Counted from the stretch's first letter, positions 52,882 through 62,769 are shown. The stretch is DNA of 64,000 bases from Aquimonas sp041395245 (GCA_041395245.1 JAWLAY010000005.1:248001-312000), one strand, 5' to 3'. The notes: generated by a model from the sequence alone, not told the origin. Made by a program: numbers and translations.

Positions 52882-53802
52882 ATGAGTAGTGAACTTTCCA
52901 CCATCATCGATTTCATCCGCTTTGGCGCCAGTCGTTTCGGTGCGGCCGGGCTGACGTTTGGTCACAGCTACGACAATGCTCTGGATGAGTCGACCCAGCT
53001 GGTGTTGCACGCCCTGCATCTGCCGCATGATCTGAATCCGACCTTCGGGCAGGCCCGGCTGACGGCCGAGGAAAAACTCGACGTGCTGCAGTTGTTCGAA
53101 CGTCGCATCGAGGAGCGCATTCCGGCCTGTTATCTGACCGGAGAAGCCTGGTTCGCCGGGCTCAGCTTCCTCAGTGACCCGCGCGCACTGGTGCCGCGTT
53201 CGCCGATTGCCGAGTTGATCGAGGCGGGCTACGAACCGTGGCTGGGTGGTCGCGAGGTCACTCGTGTGCTGGATCTGTGCACCGGGTCGGGCTGCATCGG
53301 CATTGCGACCGCGGTCTACCAGCCGAACTGGCAGGTTGATCTGGTCGACCTGAGCGAGGATGCACTGGCTCTGGCGAACGAGAACATCGAACGGTTCCAG
53401 GTGGGTGAGCGCGTGCAGGCCATCCAGTCGAATCTGTTTACCGCGCTGGAAGGACAGCGGTATGACCTGATCGTCAGCAATCCACCCTACGTCACCCATG
53501 ACGAAGTGGCCGCCCTGCCGCAGGAATATGCCTACGAGCCCGAGTTGGGCCTGCGCGCTGGCGAGGATGGCCTGGATCTGGCACTGCGGATTTTGCGTGA
53601 TGCGCCGGACTATCTCAGTGACAACGGTCTGCTGATCTGCGAAGTGGGTGAATCCGAGCGGGCGCTGGTGCAGTTGTTGCCGGAAGTGCCGTTCGCCTGG
53701 GTCGAGTTCAAAGTCGGACAAATGGGCATATTTGTCGTTGAGCGCGGTGATCTCGTGGCACACGCCGCTACGATCAAGGCGCTGGCAGACGCGCGTGATT
53801 GA
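52882..53802 (+). CDS. prmB: Ribosomal protein L3 glutamine methyltransferase
   Basis: Methylates a glutamine of ribosomal protein L3 using SAM. The 306-residue protein has the SAM motif VLDLCTGSGCIGIA, the catalytic SNPPYVT, and the N-terminal PrmB region FIRFGASRFGAAGLTFGHSYDNA, which separates it from PrmC. ATG 52882 is preceded by no strong ribosome site. It is divergent from tag and precedes aroC by 38 bases. Confidence 0.93.
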   Translation: MSSELSTIIDFIRFGASRFGAAGLTFGHSYDNALDESTQLVLHALHLPHDLNPTFGQARLTAEEKLDVLQLFERRIEERIPACYLTGEAWFAGLSFLSDPRALVPRSPIAELIEAGYEPWLGGREVTRVLDLCTGSGCIGIATAVYQPNWQVDLVDLSEDALALANENIERFQVGERVQAIQSNLFTALEGQRYDLIVSNPPYVTHDEVAALPQEYAYEPELGLRAGEDGLDLALRILRDAPDYLSDNGLLICEVGESERALVQLLPEVPFAWVEFKVGQMGIFVVERGDLVAHAATIKALADARD

Positions 53803-53840
53803 GCCTGCTTCGCGCCTCCCTCTGACTTCGGCGAAACGGC

Positions 53841-54929
53841 ATGTCTGACAATACCTTTGGCACCTTGTTGCGTGTCACCACCTTCGGTGAAAGCCATGGC
53901 CCTGCGATCGGCGGTGTCATTGACGGCTTGCCGCCAGGAATCGCGATCGCGCCGGAGGACTTTCGGCACGACATCGAACGCCGTGCCACAGGGCGCAGTC
54001 GACACACATCACAACGTCGTGAAGCTGACGAAGTCGAGATCCTTTCCGGCGTGTTTGAGGGTGTTACCACGGGTACGCCGGTCGCCTTGCTGATCCGCAA
54101 TACCGATGCGCGCAGCAAGGATTACGGCAACTTGGCCGAGGTATTCCGTCCGGCACATGCGGACTACACCTACTGGCACAAATACGGTATCCGCGATCAT
54201 CGCGGTGGCGGGCGCTCGTCGGCGCGCGAGACCACCGTGCGGGTGGCCGCCGGTGTGATTGCCAAGAAATGGCTGGCGCAGCGCTTCGGGATTCGCGTGC
54301 GGGGCTACCTGTCACAGCTCGGACCGCACTGTCCGCAGCAGTTCGATTGGGACGTGGTCGAGGAAAACCCCTTCTTCTGGCCGGACGCCAGCATGCTGGA
54401 CACGCTGGAAAACTACATGGATGCGCTGCGCAAGTCGGGCGATTCGGTGGGTGCCAAGGTGACCGTTGTGGCCGAAGGTGTGCCGGTCGGTTGGGGCGCG
54501 CCGCTGTATGGCAAGCTCGATGCCGAGTTGGCGGCAGCGATGATGAGCATCAACGCGGTCAAGGGTGTGGAGATCGGTGATGGCATGGCCGTGGCGGGCC
54601 AGTTGGGCACTGAACACCGCGATGAAATCAGCCCGAACGGTTTTCTCAGCAACCATTCCGGCGGCATTCTCGGCGGCATCAGCAGTGGCCAGGATGTGAT
54701 TTGCTCGCTGGCGCTCAAACCCACGTCGAGTCTTCGCCTGCCCGGTCGAAGCATCGACAAATCCGGCGCGGAGGCGGAGGTCGTGACGCATGGTCGGCAC
54801 GATCCCTGTGTCGGCATTCGTGCCACGCCGATTGCCGAAGCGATGATGGCGCTGGTCCTGATGGATCAGGCATTGCGTCACCGTGCGCAGTGCGGCGACG
54901 TGCAGGTCGCGACCCCGGCGGTGGGCTGA
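53841..54929 (+). CDS. aroC: Chorismate synthase
   Basis: Converts EPSP to chorismate with reduced FMN, the last common step of aromatic amino acid synthesis. The 362-residue protein has the family signatures TTFGESHGPAIGGVIDG, TSQRREADEVEILSGVFEG, YTYWHKYGIRDHRGGGRSSA and GAEAEVVTHGRHDP. The length is typical. The prmB–aroC–asd–fimV order is conserved in related bacteria. Confidence 0.97.
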   Translation: MSDNTFGTLLRVTTFGESHGPAIGGVIDGLPPGIAIAPEDFRHDIERRATGRSRHTSQRREADEVEILSGVFEGVTTGTPVALLIRNTDARSKDYGNLAEVFRPAHADYTYWHKYGIRDHRGGGRSSARETTVRVAAGVIAKKWLAQRFGIRVRGYLSQLGPHCPQQFDWDVVEENPFFWPDASMLDTLENYMDALRKSGDSVGAKVTVVAEGVPVGWGAPLYGKLDAELAAAMMSINAVKGVEIGDGMAVAGQLGTEHRDEISPNGFLSNHSGGILGGISSGQDVICSLALKPTSSLRLPGRSIDKSGAEAEVVTHGRHDPCVGIRATPIAEAMMALVLMDQALRHRAQCGDVQVATPAVG

Positions 54930-55051
54930 TAACTTTTTCGCATGCCGCGTCGTCGTGCGGCGCAGCAATCATGCTTTGCGGTAGATTGCGTGTGAGCCAC
55001 GGCGTCGATGCACGTTTCGCGGCGTCACCCCCGAATGTCTGGAACTCGAAC

Positions 55052-56071
55052 ATGAAGAAGCCTGTGACTGTCGCAATGGTCGGTGCCACCGGTGCCGTCG
55101 GTGAAACCCTGTTGGAAATCCTCGGTGAGCGCGGATTTCCCATGAAGGACTTCATCCCGCTGGCCAGCGAGCGTTCGGCGGGCGACAGCGTCCGATGCGC
55201 GGGGCGCAGCTACACGGTTCGCAACTTGGCTGATTTTGATTTCAAGGGCGTGGACATCGCGTTTTTTTCGGCTGGCGGCAGCGTCAGTCGTGATCACGCA
55301 CCGAGGGCGGCGGCAGCCGGTGCAGTGGTCATCGACAACACCTCGCACTTTCGCTACGACGATGACGTTCCCTTGGTGGTTTCCGAGGTGAACCCGGAAG
55401 CGATCCGGAACCGCCCGCGCGGCATCATCGCCAATCCGAATTGCTCGACCATGCAGATGTTGGTGGCACTGGCGCCGATCCATCGCGCCGTCGGCATCAC
55501 GCGCATCAATGTCGCGACTTACCAGTCGGTGTCGGGTGCGGGTCGCTCGGCGTTGGAAGAACTGGGCAAGCAGACCGCGGCCATGCTGGCCTTCCAATCG
55601 CCGGAATGCGTGCGCTTTCCGGTCCAGATCGCCTTCAACCTGATTCCGCATATCGATGACTTCCTGGACAACGGCTATACCAAGGAAGAGATGAAGCTGG
55701 TCTGGGAAACCCGCAAGATTCTGGGTGATGATCGCATTGAGGTGAATCCGACCGCCGTTCGCGTACCGGTGTTCTACGGGCACGCGGAAGCGGTGCATAT
55801 CGAGACCCGCGAAAAGCTCACCCTGGCGCACGCGCGGGAATTACTGTCCAAGGCGCCGGGCCTGCAGATCGTCGATGAGCGCCGCCCGGGTGGCTATCCG
55901 ACACCGGTTACCCACGCCGCAGGCAAGGATCCAGTCAGTGTGGGACGCCTGCGCGAGGACATTTCCCATCCCTTGGGATTCAACTTCTGGATCGTTGCCG
56001 ACAATATCCGCAAGGGGGCCGCGTTGAACGCCGTGCAGATCGCCGAATTGCTATTGGCCGAGGGCAACTGA
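55052..56071 (+). CDS. asd: Aspartate-semialdehyde dehydrogenase
   Basis: Makes aspartate semialdehyde for lysine, threonine, methionine and peptidoglycan. The 339-residue protein has the NADP loop MVGATGAVGETLLEIL, SAGGSVSRDHAPRAA, the catalytic Cys in NPNCSTMQMLVAL, and GFNFWIVADNIRKGAALN. ATG 55052 fits the family; a frame from 54701 overlaps aroC. It is followed after about 207 bases by fimV, with a promoter between them. Confidence 0.96.
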   Translation: MKKPVTVAMVGATGAVGETLLEILGERGFPMKDFIPLASERSAGDSVRCAGRSYTVRNLADFDFKGVDIAFFSAGGSVSRDHAPRAAAAGAVVIDNTSHFRYDDDVPLVVSEVNPEAIRNRPRGIIANPNCSTMQMLVALAPIHRAVGITRINVATYQSVSGAGRSALEELGKQTAAMLAFQSPECVRFPVQIAFNLIPHIDDFLDNGYTKEEMKLVWETRKILGDDRIEVNPTAVRVPVFYGHAEAVHIETREKLTLAHARELLSKAPGLQIVDERRPGGYPTPVTHAAGKDPVSVGRLREDISHPLGFNFWIVADNIRKGAALNAVQIAELLLAEGN

Positions 56072-56155
56072 AGTCGCATCGGCACGAGTCGCTGCTTATT
56101 TGTGATCCGGGCCACGCTTTGGAAGCGATTTTGCCGCTGCAAAACTTTGTGACTG

Positions 56156-56184
56156 TTGGTAAAAAGCCCAAGCTCACTTATAGT
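56156..56184 (+). promoter_or_regulatory. Promoter of fimV
   Basis: TTGGTA (56156–56161) and TATAGT (56179–56184) are spaced by 17 bases, a good sigma-70 match, about 95 bases upstream of the fimV ATG. Confidence 0.55.
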
Positions 56185-56278
56185 TAGCTCAGCGATGTCA
56201 TGTGGATTCTAGTTTCCGAGTCCCTGTGACGGCTTTCCGACCAAGCACACATCCGTTCAGGATGGGGGACAGTCTCAA

Positions 56279-58774
56279 ATGAGAAAGATGATTCGACTGC
56301 CGATGGCATTGGCGCTCGCCCTGGGAACCTCTCCCATCTTTGCGATGGGGTTCGGGCAGATCCAGGTCAAATCCAATCTGAACGAGCCTTTGCTGGCGGA
56401 GATCCCGATTCTCAGCGCCAGTGCGGCAGAAGTCGCCGAGTTGTCGGTGAAGCTGGCACCGCGCGAGGCCTTCGAGCGTATTGGCCTCGACCGACCGAAC
56501 GCCGCCCTGTTGGATGATCTGGTGTTTGAGGTTGTCGAAACCTCGGATGGTTCAGCGGTGGTGCGCATTCGCAGCAGTGGACGCATCAACGAGCCCTTCA
56601 TTTCCTTGCTACTGGAAGCGGAATGGGCGCGCGGCAAGTTGCTGCGCGAATACACCATGCTGATTGATCCGCCGTTGATGGCGCGTGGCGCCCCGGCGCA
56701 GGTCATGCCGCTGGCGGAGGCACCCGTTGCGCCCGCCGAAGTTACCGAAACACCCTTGGACACGCCGCCGCCGATCACGGCCGCCGCTGCCAACACCGCG
56801 CCCGCGACGCCTTCGGTGCCTCGCTACGTGGCAGGCGAAAGCTATGGTCCAGTTGGCGATGGTCAGGCACTGTGGAACATCGCGCTGGAAACCCGACCGG
56901 ATTCGGGTGTCGACGTCAATCAAATGATGCTGGCCTTGCTTCGGGCCAATCCCGATGCCTTCATCAACGGCAATGTCAATCGATTGCGTAAAGGTGCGGT
57001 TCTGCGCATTCCGTCGCGAGATGACATCGTTTCAGTCAGTGCGGCACAGGCCGCCATGCAGGTTCGCGAACAGACCGGGGCTGCCTCGGTCAGCACAACG
57101 AGTACCGTCCAGCCCGCCGACAGTGCCGCGTCGATCACGGCAGATTCGCCGCCCGTCGAGCGCGCCGAGTCACGTCTGGCGCTGGTGCCGCCGAGTGGTA
57201 GCAACGAAGCGACCGGCGCCCAGTCGGGTGCCAGCAATGCCGGTGGCGGTGCTGAGTTGCGCGCGGAGCTCAGTCGTTCGAAGGAACAGGTGGAAACACT
57301 TGACCAGGAAAACAGCGAATTGCGCTCGCGCGTTCAAGAGCTCGAGAAAATTCGCGAAGACAGCGAGCGTCTGCTGAGCATGCGTGATAGCGAGCTGCAG
57401 GCGCTTCAGCAGCGTTTGGCGGAGTTGGAAGCGCAGCGCGTCGAGGCGGCAAACGCGGCGAGCGGCGCGAGCAGTTCGACGGATGCAGCGTCAACGCCCC
57501 CCGCGTCTGAAGAGGCCAGCACCGTTTTGCCGGTGGATCCGCCCGTGACGGAACCCATTGCGACCGATGCGGCCGTCGCCACCGATGGCACTGCGACGGA
57601 CGCGGACGTCACAACCGACACAATGACCACAACCGACGACATGGATGAGCCGTTGGCCGATACCAGCGCCCAGACACCGACGGCGACGGAAAGCCCCGCG
57701 CAGCAACCCGCCGTGACGCCGAGCGCGGAAACGCCTACCGAGCCGGTCGCTCAGGCCTGGTATCAGAACTATGCCGTGCTCGGTGGCGGTGCCGCGGTGC
57801 TGCTTGCCCTGATTGCGCTGATTGCGCGTCGTAAACGCGGTGGTAGTGGCACCGCAGGCAATGCGTCTCGCCTGGACGTCAGTGCGCTGGGGCTGCCCGG
57901 CAACGAAAACGAGCAAGCGGCGGATTCGGATGATCTGATTTCCGATCGCGAGAATGAATTGCTGCAGCAGCTTGCCGAGCAACCCGACGACCTGACCCGG
58001 CATCTGGAGCTGGTTCGCTACTACTTCGAACGCGCGGATGCACAGCACTTCGAAGGTGCGGCCGAAGCGATGTACGCCCAGGTTTACGACTCGGAAGATC
58101 CGGCCTGGCAGGAGACGCTTGCCATGGGACGTGAGTTGTTGCCGGATCATCCGCTGTTCGTGGTGTATGGCGGCGCTTCACTGGTGTCAGCGTCGGAAGC
58201 GGACGACCATGTGGACGTGGTTGACAGCAGTGAGGTCAAGACCGCAGAAATTTCCTTCCCGGATGACTTTGCCGATGCCTCCGCACCGGCTGTCACTGCC
58301 CCCGCGTTCGAGGCTCCGTCCTTGCACGAGAACGATGCGACGTCGCCCCCCTCGTTCGATGCAGAATTGTCCTTGGCTGACGACGCGCATCTGGACTCGT
58401 TGTCTGCGGGTCTGGATTTCGATCAGGAAGCCCAGGAGTTCGGTGACCGTTTGCGCTCTGCCGAACTGACGGTCGGAACCATCGACCTGGCCGATGCCTC
58501 GCTGGATATGCCTGATTTCTCCCGCGACTCTCTGTCTATTGAGCCCACAACCAGCAGCCAGTCTGGTGACGCCGTCGACGCCGTCGATCAGTCCGATGAT
58601 CTCGGTATCGACCTGGGTAATGAGGATGCCGCCGCCACCAAACTGGAACTGGCGCGTGCCTATCTGGACATGGGCGACGTGGAAGGTGCGCGTGGCATGC
58701 TTGAAGAAGTTACCGGTGAGGGTAGTCCGGCACAGCGAGCCGAGGCGCGCGGCTTGCTCGACAGCATTCGCTGA
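56279..58774 (+). CDS. fimV: Pilus assembly/polarity protein FimV
   Basis: FimV is a large inner-membrane protein that sets up type IV pilus polarity and twitching motility. The 831-residue protein has a signal peptide, the N-terminal FimV domain (QIQVKSNLNEPLLAEIPI), a LysM-like peptidoglycan-binding segment at about residues 180–250, a coiled coil at 325–390, a Thr/Ala-rich linker, one membrane helix near residue 495, an acidic cytoplasmic region and a C-terminal TPR-like helix pair (KLELARAYLDMGDVEGARGM). The N- and C-terminal motifs are diagnostic. Confidence 0.92.
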   Translation: MRKMIRLPMALALALGTSPIFAMGFGQIQVKSNLNEPLLAEIPILSASAAEVAELSVKLAPREAFERIGLDRPNAALLDDLVFEVVETSDGSAVVRIRSSGRINEPFISLLLEAEWARGKLLREYTMLIDPPLMARGAPAQVMPLAEAPVAPAEVTETPLDTPPPITAAAANTAPATPSVPRYVAGESYGPVGDGQALWNIALETRPDSGVDVNQMMLALLRANPDAFINGNVNRLRKGAVLRIPSRDDIVSVSAAQAAMQVREQTGAASVSTTSTVQPADSAASITADSPPVERAESRLALVPPSGSNEATGAQSGASNAGGGAELRAELSRSKEQVETLDQENSELRSRVQELEKIREDSERLLSMRDSELQALQQRLAELEAQRVEAANAASGASSSTDAASTPPASEEASTVLPVDPPVTEPIATDAAVATDGTATDADVTTDTMTTTDDMDEPLADTSAQTPTATESPAQQPAVTPSAETPTEPVAQAWYQNYAVLGGGAAVLLALIALIARRKRGGSGTAGNASRLDVSALGLPGNENEQAADSDDLISDRENELLQQLAEQPDDLTRHLELVRYYFERADAQHFEGAAEAMYAQVYDSEDPAWQETLAMGRELLPDHPLFVVYGGASLVSASEADDHVDVVDSSEVKTAEISFPDDFADASAPAVTAPAFEAPSLHENDATSPPSFDAELSLADDAHLDSLSAGLDFDQEAQEFGDRLRSAELTVGTIDLADASLDMPDFSRDSLSIEPTTSSQSGDAVDAVDQSDDLGIDLGNEDAAATKLELARAYLDMGDVEGARGMLEEVTGEGSPAQRAEARGLLDSIR

Positions 58775-58796
58775 CACCACACTTGGCTTGGCTGAC

Positions 58797-58825
58797 AAAG
58801 GGCGCCGATGGCGCCCTTTGTTTTT
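58797..58825 (+). terminator. Terminator after fimV
   Basis: A perfect AAAGGGCGCC-GAT-GGCGCCCTTT hairpin followed by GTTTTT. It separates fimV from truA. Confidence 0.85.
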
Positions 58826-58883
58826 GAACGGCGCACCCTGTTGTGCTGCCGGTTGTCCGACCACTTGAGAGGAAGTCCGGAGC

Positions 58884-59723
58884 ATGCGTTTTGCGGCGGG
58901 TGTTGAATACGACGGCAGCGGGTTTCTTGGATGGCAGCGGTTGCCGCATGGCGAAACCGTGCAGGGCGCCGTCGAGCGTGCCCTGAGCAAAGTGGCCGAT
59001 GCGCCGGTCAGCGTCACCTGTTCCGGACGGACCGACAGTGGTGTGCACGCGCGTTGTCAGGTGATCCATTTCGATATCGATGTGGAGCGGAGTCCACGCG
59101 CCTTGTTGCTGGGTGGCAATTCCAATCTGCCGGATGCTGTGGCCCTGCGTTGGGTGCAGCCGGTAGAAGCCAGTTTTCACGCCCGATTTGCCGCCCGTGC
59201 GCGGCGCTATCGCTATCACATCCTCAATCGTCTGGCTCGCCCTGCGCTGGACCGCCTTCAGTACAGTTGGGTTCGCGAGACGCTCGATGTCGACAGCATG
59301 CATGCTGCCGCGCAGCACCTGGTTGGCGAGCATGACTTCACCGCATTTCGAACCCTTGCCTGCCAGGCACCCAATCCCTTTCGCACGCTGCACAGTCTGT
59401 CCGTCGCGCGCGACGCGGATCGCGTGATCATCGACGTCCAGGCGAATGCATTCCTGCACCACATGGTTCGCAACATCGTCGGCAGCCTCATCCCGGTCGG
59501 GCGTGGTGAGCGACAACCGGCGTGGCTGGCTGAACTGCTTCGCGGGCGTGATCGCGCGGTGGCGGGTCCGACCGCGCCAGCGCAGGGACTGGTGTTTCTT
59601 GGGCCGTTGTATCCGCGTTGGTTTCACCTGCCGGAGGAAGTCAGCTTTTCCTTGCAGGCTTCGGAGGAATTGGCCTCTACACCTGCATTAGACGCCGATG
59701 ATGGAGACGATGCGGCAGAATGA
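58884..59723 (+). CDS. truA: tRNA pseudouridine(38–40) synthase
   Basis: TruA converts uridines 38–40 of the tRNA anticodon arm to pseudouridine. The 279-residue protein has YDGSGFLGWQ, the catalytic Asp in SGRTDSGVHA, SFHARFAARARRYRYHI and FLHHMVRNIVGSL. The ATG is preceded by GAGAGGAAG. Its 3' end overlaps the trpF frame by about 26 bases. Confidence 0.96.
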   Translation: MRFAAGVEYDGSGFLGWQRLPHGETVQGAVERALSKVADAPVSVTCSGRTDSGVHARCQVIHFDIDVERSPRALLLGGNSNLPDAVALRWVQPVEASFHARFAARARRYRYHILNRLARPALDRLQYSWVRETLDVDSMHAAAQHLVGEHDFTAFRTLACQAPNPFRTLHSLSVARDADRVIIDVQANAFLHHMVRNIVGSLIPVGRGERQPAWLAELLRGRDRAVAGPTAPAQGLVFLGPLYPRWFHLPEEVSFSLQASEELASTPALDADDGDDAAE

Positions 59724-60381
59724 GACGGTGAACATCGACTCGCCGACGCGCACCCACATCAAGTTTTGCGGCATGACGCGGGTCGACGACGTGCGCCTTG
59801 CGCAGGATCTGGGTGTCGATGCCATCGGAATGATTTTTGCGCCGAAAAGTCCGCGCTGTATCGATCTGACGCAGGCGCTGCGACTGCGCGAGAGCCTGTC
59901 TGCAGGCCTGCCGATGCCGCGTGTCGTTGCTCTGGTGGTCGATGCCGATGCGGCGCAGCTTGCGGAACTGGCAAGTGTTCTCAAGCCCGATCTGATCCAG
60001 TTTCATGGCAGTGAGTCAGCCCCGTTCTGCGAGCACGCTGAGTTGGCCTACCTACGAGCGGTGCCGATGCGTGGCATGACGAATCTCGCCGCGTGGTTGT
60101 CGGACTATCCGCATGCGGTGGGATTCGTGTTCGACAGTCATGCGCCGGGCGGCAGCGGTGGGTCAGGGCAGGTGTTCGACTGGGATCAACTGCCGCAGGA
60201 TCGAAGCAAGGTCTGGCTTGCCGGTGGTCTGAGCCCCGACAATGTCGGTATGGCGGTGCGTCGGGTGCGCCCATGCGCCGTCGATGTGTCCAGTGGAATT
60301 GAGAGTGCTCCGGGCATCAAATGCGCGGAGAAAATGCAGCGTTTCGTGGAAGAGGTCAGACGCGCCGATGTCGCAGCTTGA
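59698..60381 (+). CDS. trpF: Phosphoribosylanthranilate isomerase
   Basis: Third step of tryptophan synthesis. The 227-residue TIM barrel has IKFCGMTRVDDVRLAQDLG (active-site Cys), IQFHGSE, FVFDSHAPGGSGGSG, and the end motif GLSPDNVGMAVRR with DVSSGIESAPG. Three close ATGs (59698, 59701, 59710) leave the start uncertain; all overlap truA. It overlaps trpB by 14 bases, so the three genes are translationally coupled. Confidence 0.95.
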   Translation: MMETMRQNETVNIDSPTRTHIKFCGMTRVDDVRLAQDLGVDAIGMIFAPKSPRCIDLTQALRLRESLSAGLPMPRVVALVVDADAAQLAELASVLKPDLIQFHGSESAPFCEHAELAYLRAVPMRGMTNLAAWLSDYPHAVGFVFDSHAPGGSGGSGQVFDWDQLPQDRSKVWLAGGLSPDNVGMAVRRVRPCAVDVSSGIESAPGIKCAEKMQRFVEEVRRADVAA

Positions 60382-61585
60382 AGTCAGTGATTTTTACCAG
60401 TACCCCGATGCTCGCGGGCACTTTGGTCAGTTTGGCGGCAGCTTCGTTGCCGAGACCCTGATCGAGCCGCTACGCGAGCTTGCGGACGCCTACGACCACT
60501 ACCGGAACGATCCGGAGTTTCTCGCCGAGCTGGCCTACGACCTCAAGCACTACGTTGGGCGTCCGTCGCCCATCTATGCCGCCGAGCGTTTGTCGAAACA
60601 TGTGGGCGGAGCGCAGATTCTGCTCAAGCGCGAAGACCTCAATCACACCGGTGCGCACAAGATCAACAACACCATCGGCCAGGCGATGCTGGCCAAGCGC
60701 ATGGGCAAGACCCGAATCATTGCCGAGACCGGCGCGGGTCAACACGGCGTCGCCTCGGCGACGGTGGCCGCGCGTCTGGGACTGGAGTGCGTCGTCTACA
60801 TGGGCGAGACCGACATCGAGCGTCAGGCGATCAACGTCTTCCGCATGAAGCTGCTCGGTGCCAAGGTGGTCGCTGTCAGCTCCGGCTCGAAAACCCTCAA
60901 GGACGCGCTCAACGAGGCAATGCGCGATTGGGTCAGCAATGTGCACGACACGTTCTACATCATCGGTACGGTAGCTGGACCCAGCCCGTATCCGCGCATG
61001 GTGCGTGATTTCAATGCGGTGGTTGGCCAGGAGGCGAGGGCGCAGATGCTGGAACAGTATGGCCGCCTTCCCGACGCGCTGACCGCGTGCGTGGGCGGCG
61101 GCAGCAATGCCATCGGTCTGTTTCATGCGTTCCTCAATGACCGTGAGGTCGCCATCTACGGTGCCGAAGCGGCGGGTGACGGCATCGAAACTGGCCGTCA
61201 CGCGGCCTCGCTGGCTGCTGGGCGCCCTGGCGTACTGCACGGCAATCGCACCTATCTGCTGTGCGATGACGATGGCCAGATCATCGAAACCCATTCGATT
61301 TCGGCAGGACTGGATTATCCGGGCGTCGGCCCCGAGCATGCGTTCCTGAAAGACAGTGGTCGTGCCATCTACGAAGGTGTGACTGACGCCGAGGCGATGG
61401 AGGCGTTCCATCTGCTGGCGCGCACCGAAGGCATTCTGGCCGCACTAGAATCCAGTCATGCCGTCGCCATGGCCATCAAGCAGGCGCAGCGCATGCCGAA
61501 AGACGCAATGATCCTGTGCAATCTGTCCGGACGTGGCGACAAGGACATTTACACCATCGCCCGGCGCGAAGGTATTTCGCTTTGA
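60368..61585 (+). CDS. trpB: Tryptophan synthase beta chain
   Basis: PLP enzyme that joins indole to serine. The 405-residue protein has GHFGQFGGSFVAETLI, the PLP lysine in HTGAHKINNTIG, GAGQHGVASATVAARLGL, and the glycine loop CVGGGSNAIGLFH. The ATG at 60368 gives the standard start SQLEVSDFYQYPDARGHFG. It pairs with trpA 45 bases downstream. Confidence 0.97.
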   Translation: MSQLEVSDFYQYPDARGHFGQFGGSFVAETLIEPLRELADAYDHYRNDPEFLAELAYDLKHYVGRPSPIYAAERLSKHVGGAQILLKREDLNHTGAHKINNTIGQAMLAKRMGKTRIIAETGAGQHGVASATVAARLGLECVVYMGETDIERQAINVFRMKLLGAKVVAVSSGSKTLKDALNEAMRDWVSNVHDTFYIIGTVAGPSPYPRMVRDFNAVVGQEARAQMLEQYGRLPDALTACVGGGSNAIGLFHAFLNDREVAIYGAEAAGDGIETGRHAASLAAGRPGVLHGNRTYLLCDDDGQIIETHSISAGLDYPGVGPEHAFLKDSGRAIYEGVTDAEAMEAFHLLARTEGILAALESSHAVAMAIKQAQRMPKDAMILCNLSGRGDKDIYTIARREGISL

Positions 61586-61630
61586 TGCAACATCGCAGCG
61601 CGCCGCGCGCCTGCCTCTGGAAAATCGGAT

Positions 61631-62437
61631 ATGCACACACGAATTGATCGTTGTCTCGACTCGCTGGCGGCCTTGCACCGTGCTGCCTTGATCCCCTTCA
61701 TTACCGCGGGTGATCCCTCCGTTGAGTCGACCGTGCCGGTGATGCATGCATTGGTTGCTGCAGGTGCGGACATCATCGAATTGGGCGTGCCGTTTTCCGA
61801 TCCGATGGCGGATGGCCCAGTCATTCAGCAGAGCAGCGAGCGCGCGCTGGCGCGCAAAGTCGGGCTGCGAACCGTGCTGGGTATGGTCAAGACGTTTCGC
61901 GAGTCCGACGACCGCACGCCCGTCGTGCTGATGGGTTACCTCAATCCCGTCGAAATGTTCGGCCTTGATCGATTTGCCGAAGCCGCGGCGCAGGCCGGTG
62001 TGGATGGCGTGCTGCTGGTGGATTGTCCGCCCGAGGAGTCGGCGCCGGTGCGCGCGGCCTTGAACGCACAACAGCTCGCACTGGTGCCTCTGGCCGCGCC
62101 GACCAGCACCGGTGACCGTCTGAAGCAACTGGCTGACGGCGCACAGGGATATCTGTATTACGTGTCGTTTGCGGGGGTTACCGGCGCTGGAAAGCTAGAT
62201 CTGGCCGATGTGCAAACCCGCGTCGCCGCGATTCGCAGTGTTTCGTCCTCACGGATCGCCGTTGGCTTCGGCGTTCGCGATGCCGACAGCGCGAAACGAA
62301 TTGCGGATTTCGCGGACGCCGTCGTCATTGGCAGCGCCTTGGTCAGCACCTTGGCCAGCGCTGAATCACCGGACATCGCCTGCGAGCGCGCCGCCAGCTT
62401 TCTTCGTCCGATCGCCGAGGCCTTGCGAAAGGCCTGA
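61631..62437 (+). CDS. trpA: Tryptophan synthase alpha chain
   Basis: Cleaves indole-3-glycerol phosphate to indole, which passes to TrpB. The 268-residue TIM barrel has LIPFITAGDP, the catalytic Glu in IELGVPFSDPMADGP, MGYLNPVEMFG, and YVSFAGVTGAGKLD. In Xanthomonas relatives the next gene is often accD; here a MITE-like element and a MoxR gene follow. Confidence 0.97.
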   Translation: MHTRIDRCLDSLAALHRAALIPFITAGDPSVESTVPVMHALVAAGADIIELGVPFSDPMADGPVIQQSSERALARKVGLRTVLGMVKTFRESDDRTPVVLMGYLNPVEMFGLDRFAEAAAQAGVDGVLLVDCPPEESAPVRAALNAQQLALVPLAAPTSTGDRLKQLADGAQGYLYYVSFAGVTGAGKLDLADVQTRVAAIRSVSSSRIAVGFGVRDADSAKRIADFADAVVIGSALVSTLASAESPDIACERAASFLRPIAEALRKA

Positions 62438-62488
62438 GTCCAGTTTGGTGTTGCGCGCCAGCCGGTGCGGATTCTCGCCACGTTTCGC

Positions 62489-62657
62489 CTAGGAGCCTGT
62501 CGGACTTGAAGAATCGAAGCGAAAATTCGGCTGGGCGAGGACAGTTTTTGCCGGTTTCGCTGGGCAATAGTTGAACTATTGCCCAAGGAAGCGGCGAATA
62601 ATGGACCGCCCAGACGGATTTGCAGCCGATTCCCTTTCAAGTCCGACAGGCTCCTAG
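62489..62657. repeat. MITE-like palindromic element, copy 1 (intact)
   Basis: A 169-bp element with perfect 22-bp terminal inverted repeats: CTAGGAGCCTGTCGGACTTGAA at 62489–62510 and its complement at 62636–62657. The centre is a near-perfect 25-base palindrome (TGGGCAATAGTT-G-AACTATTGCCCA, 62561–62585). The two arms also pair imperfectly along their full length (CTGGGCGAGGACAG against GTCTGGGCGGTCC), so the whole unit can fold as one long hairpin. It encodes no protein. Two related copies are at 35345 and 44141. The rest of 62438–62769 shows only the likely promoter region of the MoxR gene. Confidence 0.88.
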
Positions 62658-62769
62658 CGAAGCACAACGCGGACGCGGCCTAGTCGCGTTCGAGCGGGAT
62701 GCCGTTCCTCATCCTTTGCGCACAGTCATGCGCTAGCCTTGCCGTTCCCACCGCCACCGAAGCACGCCG

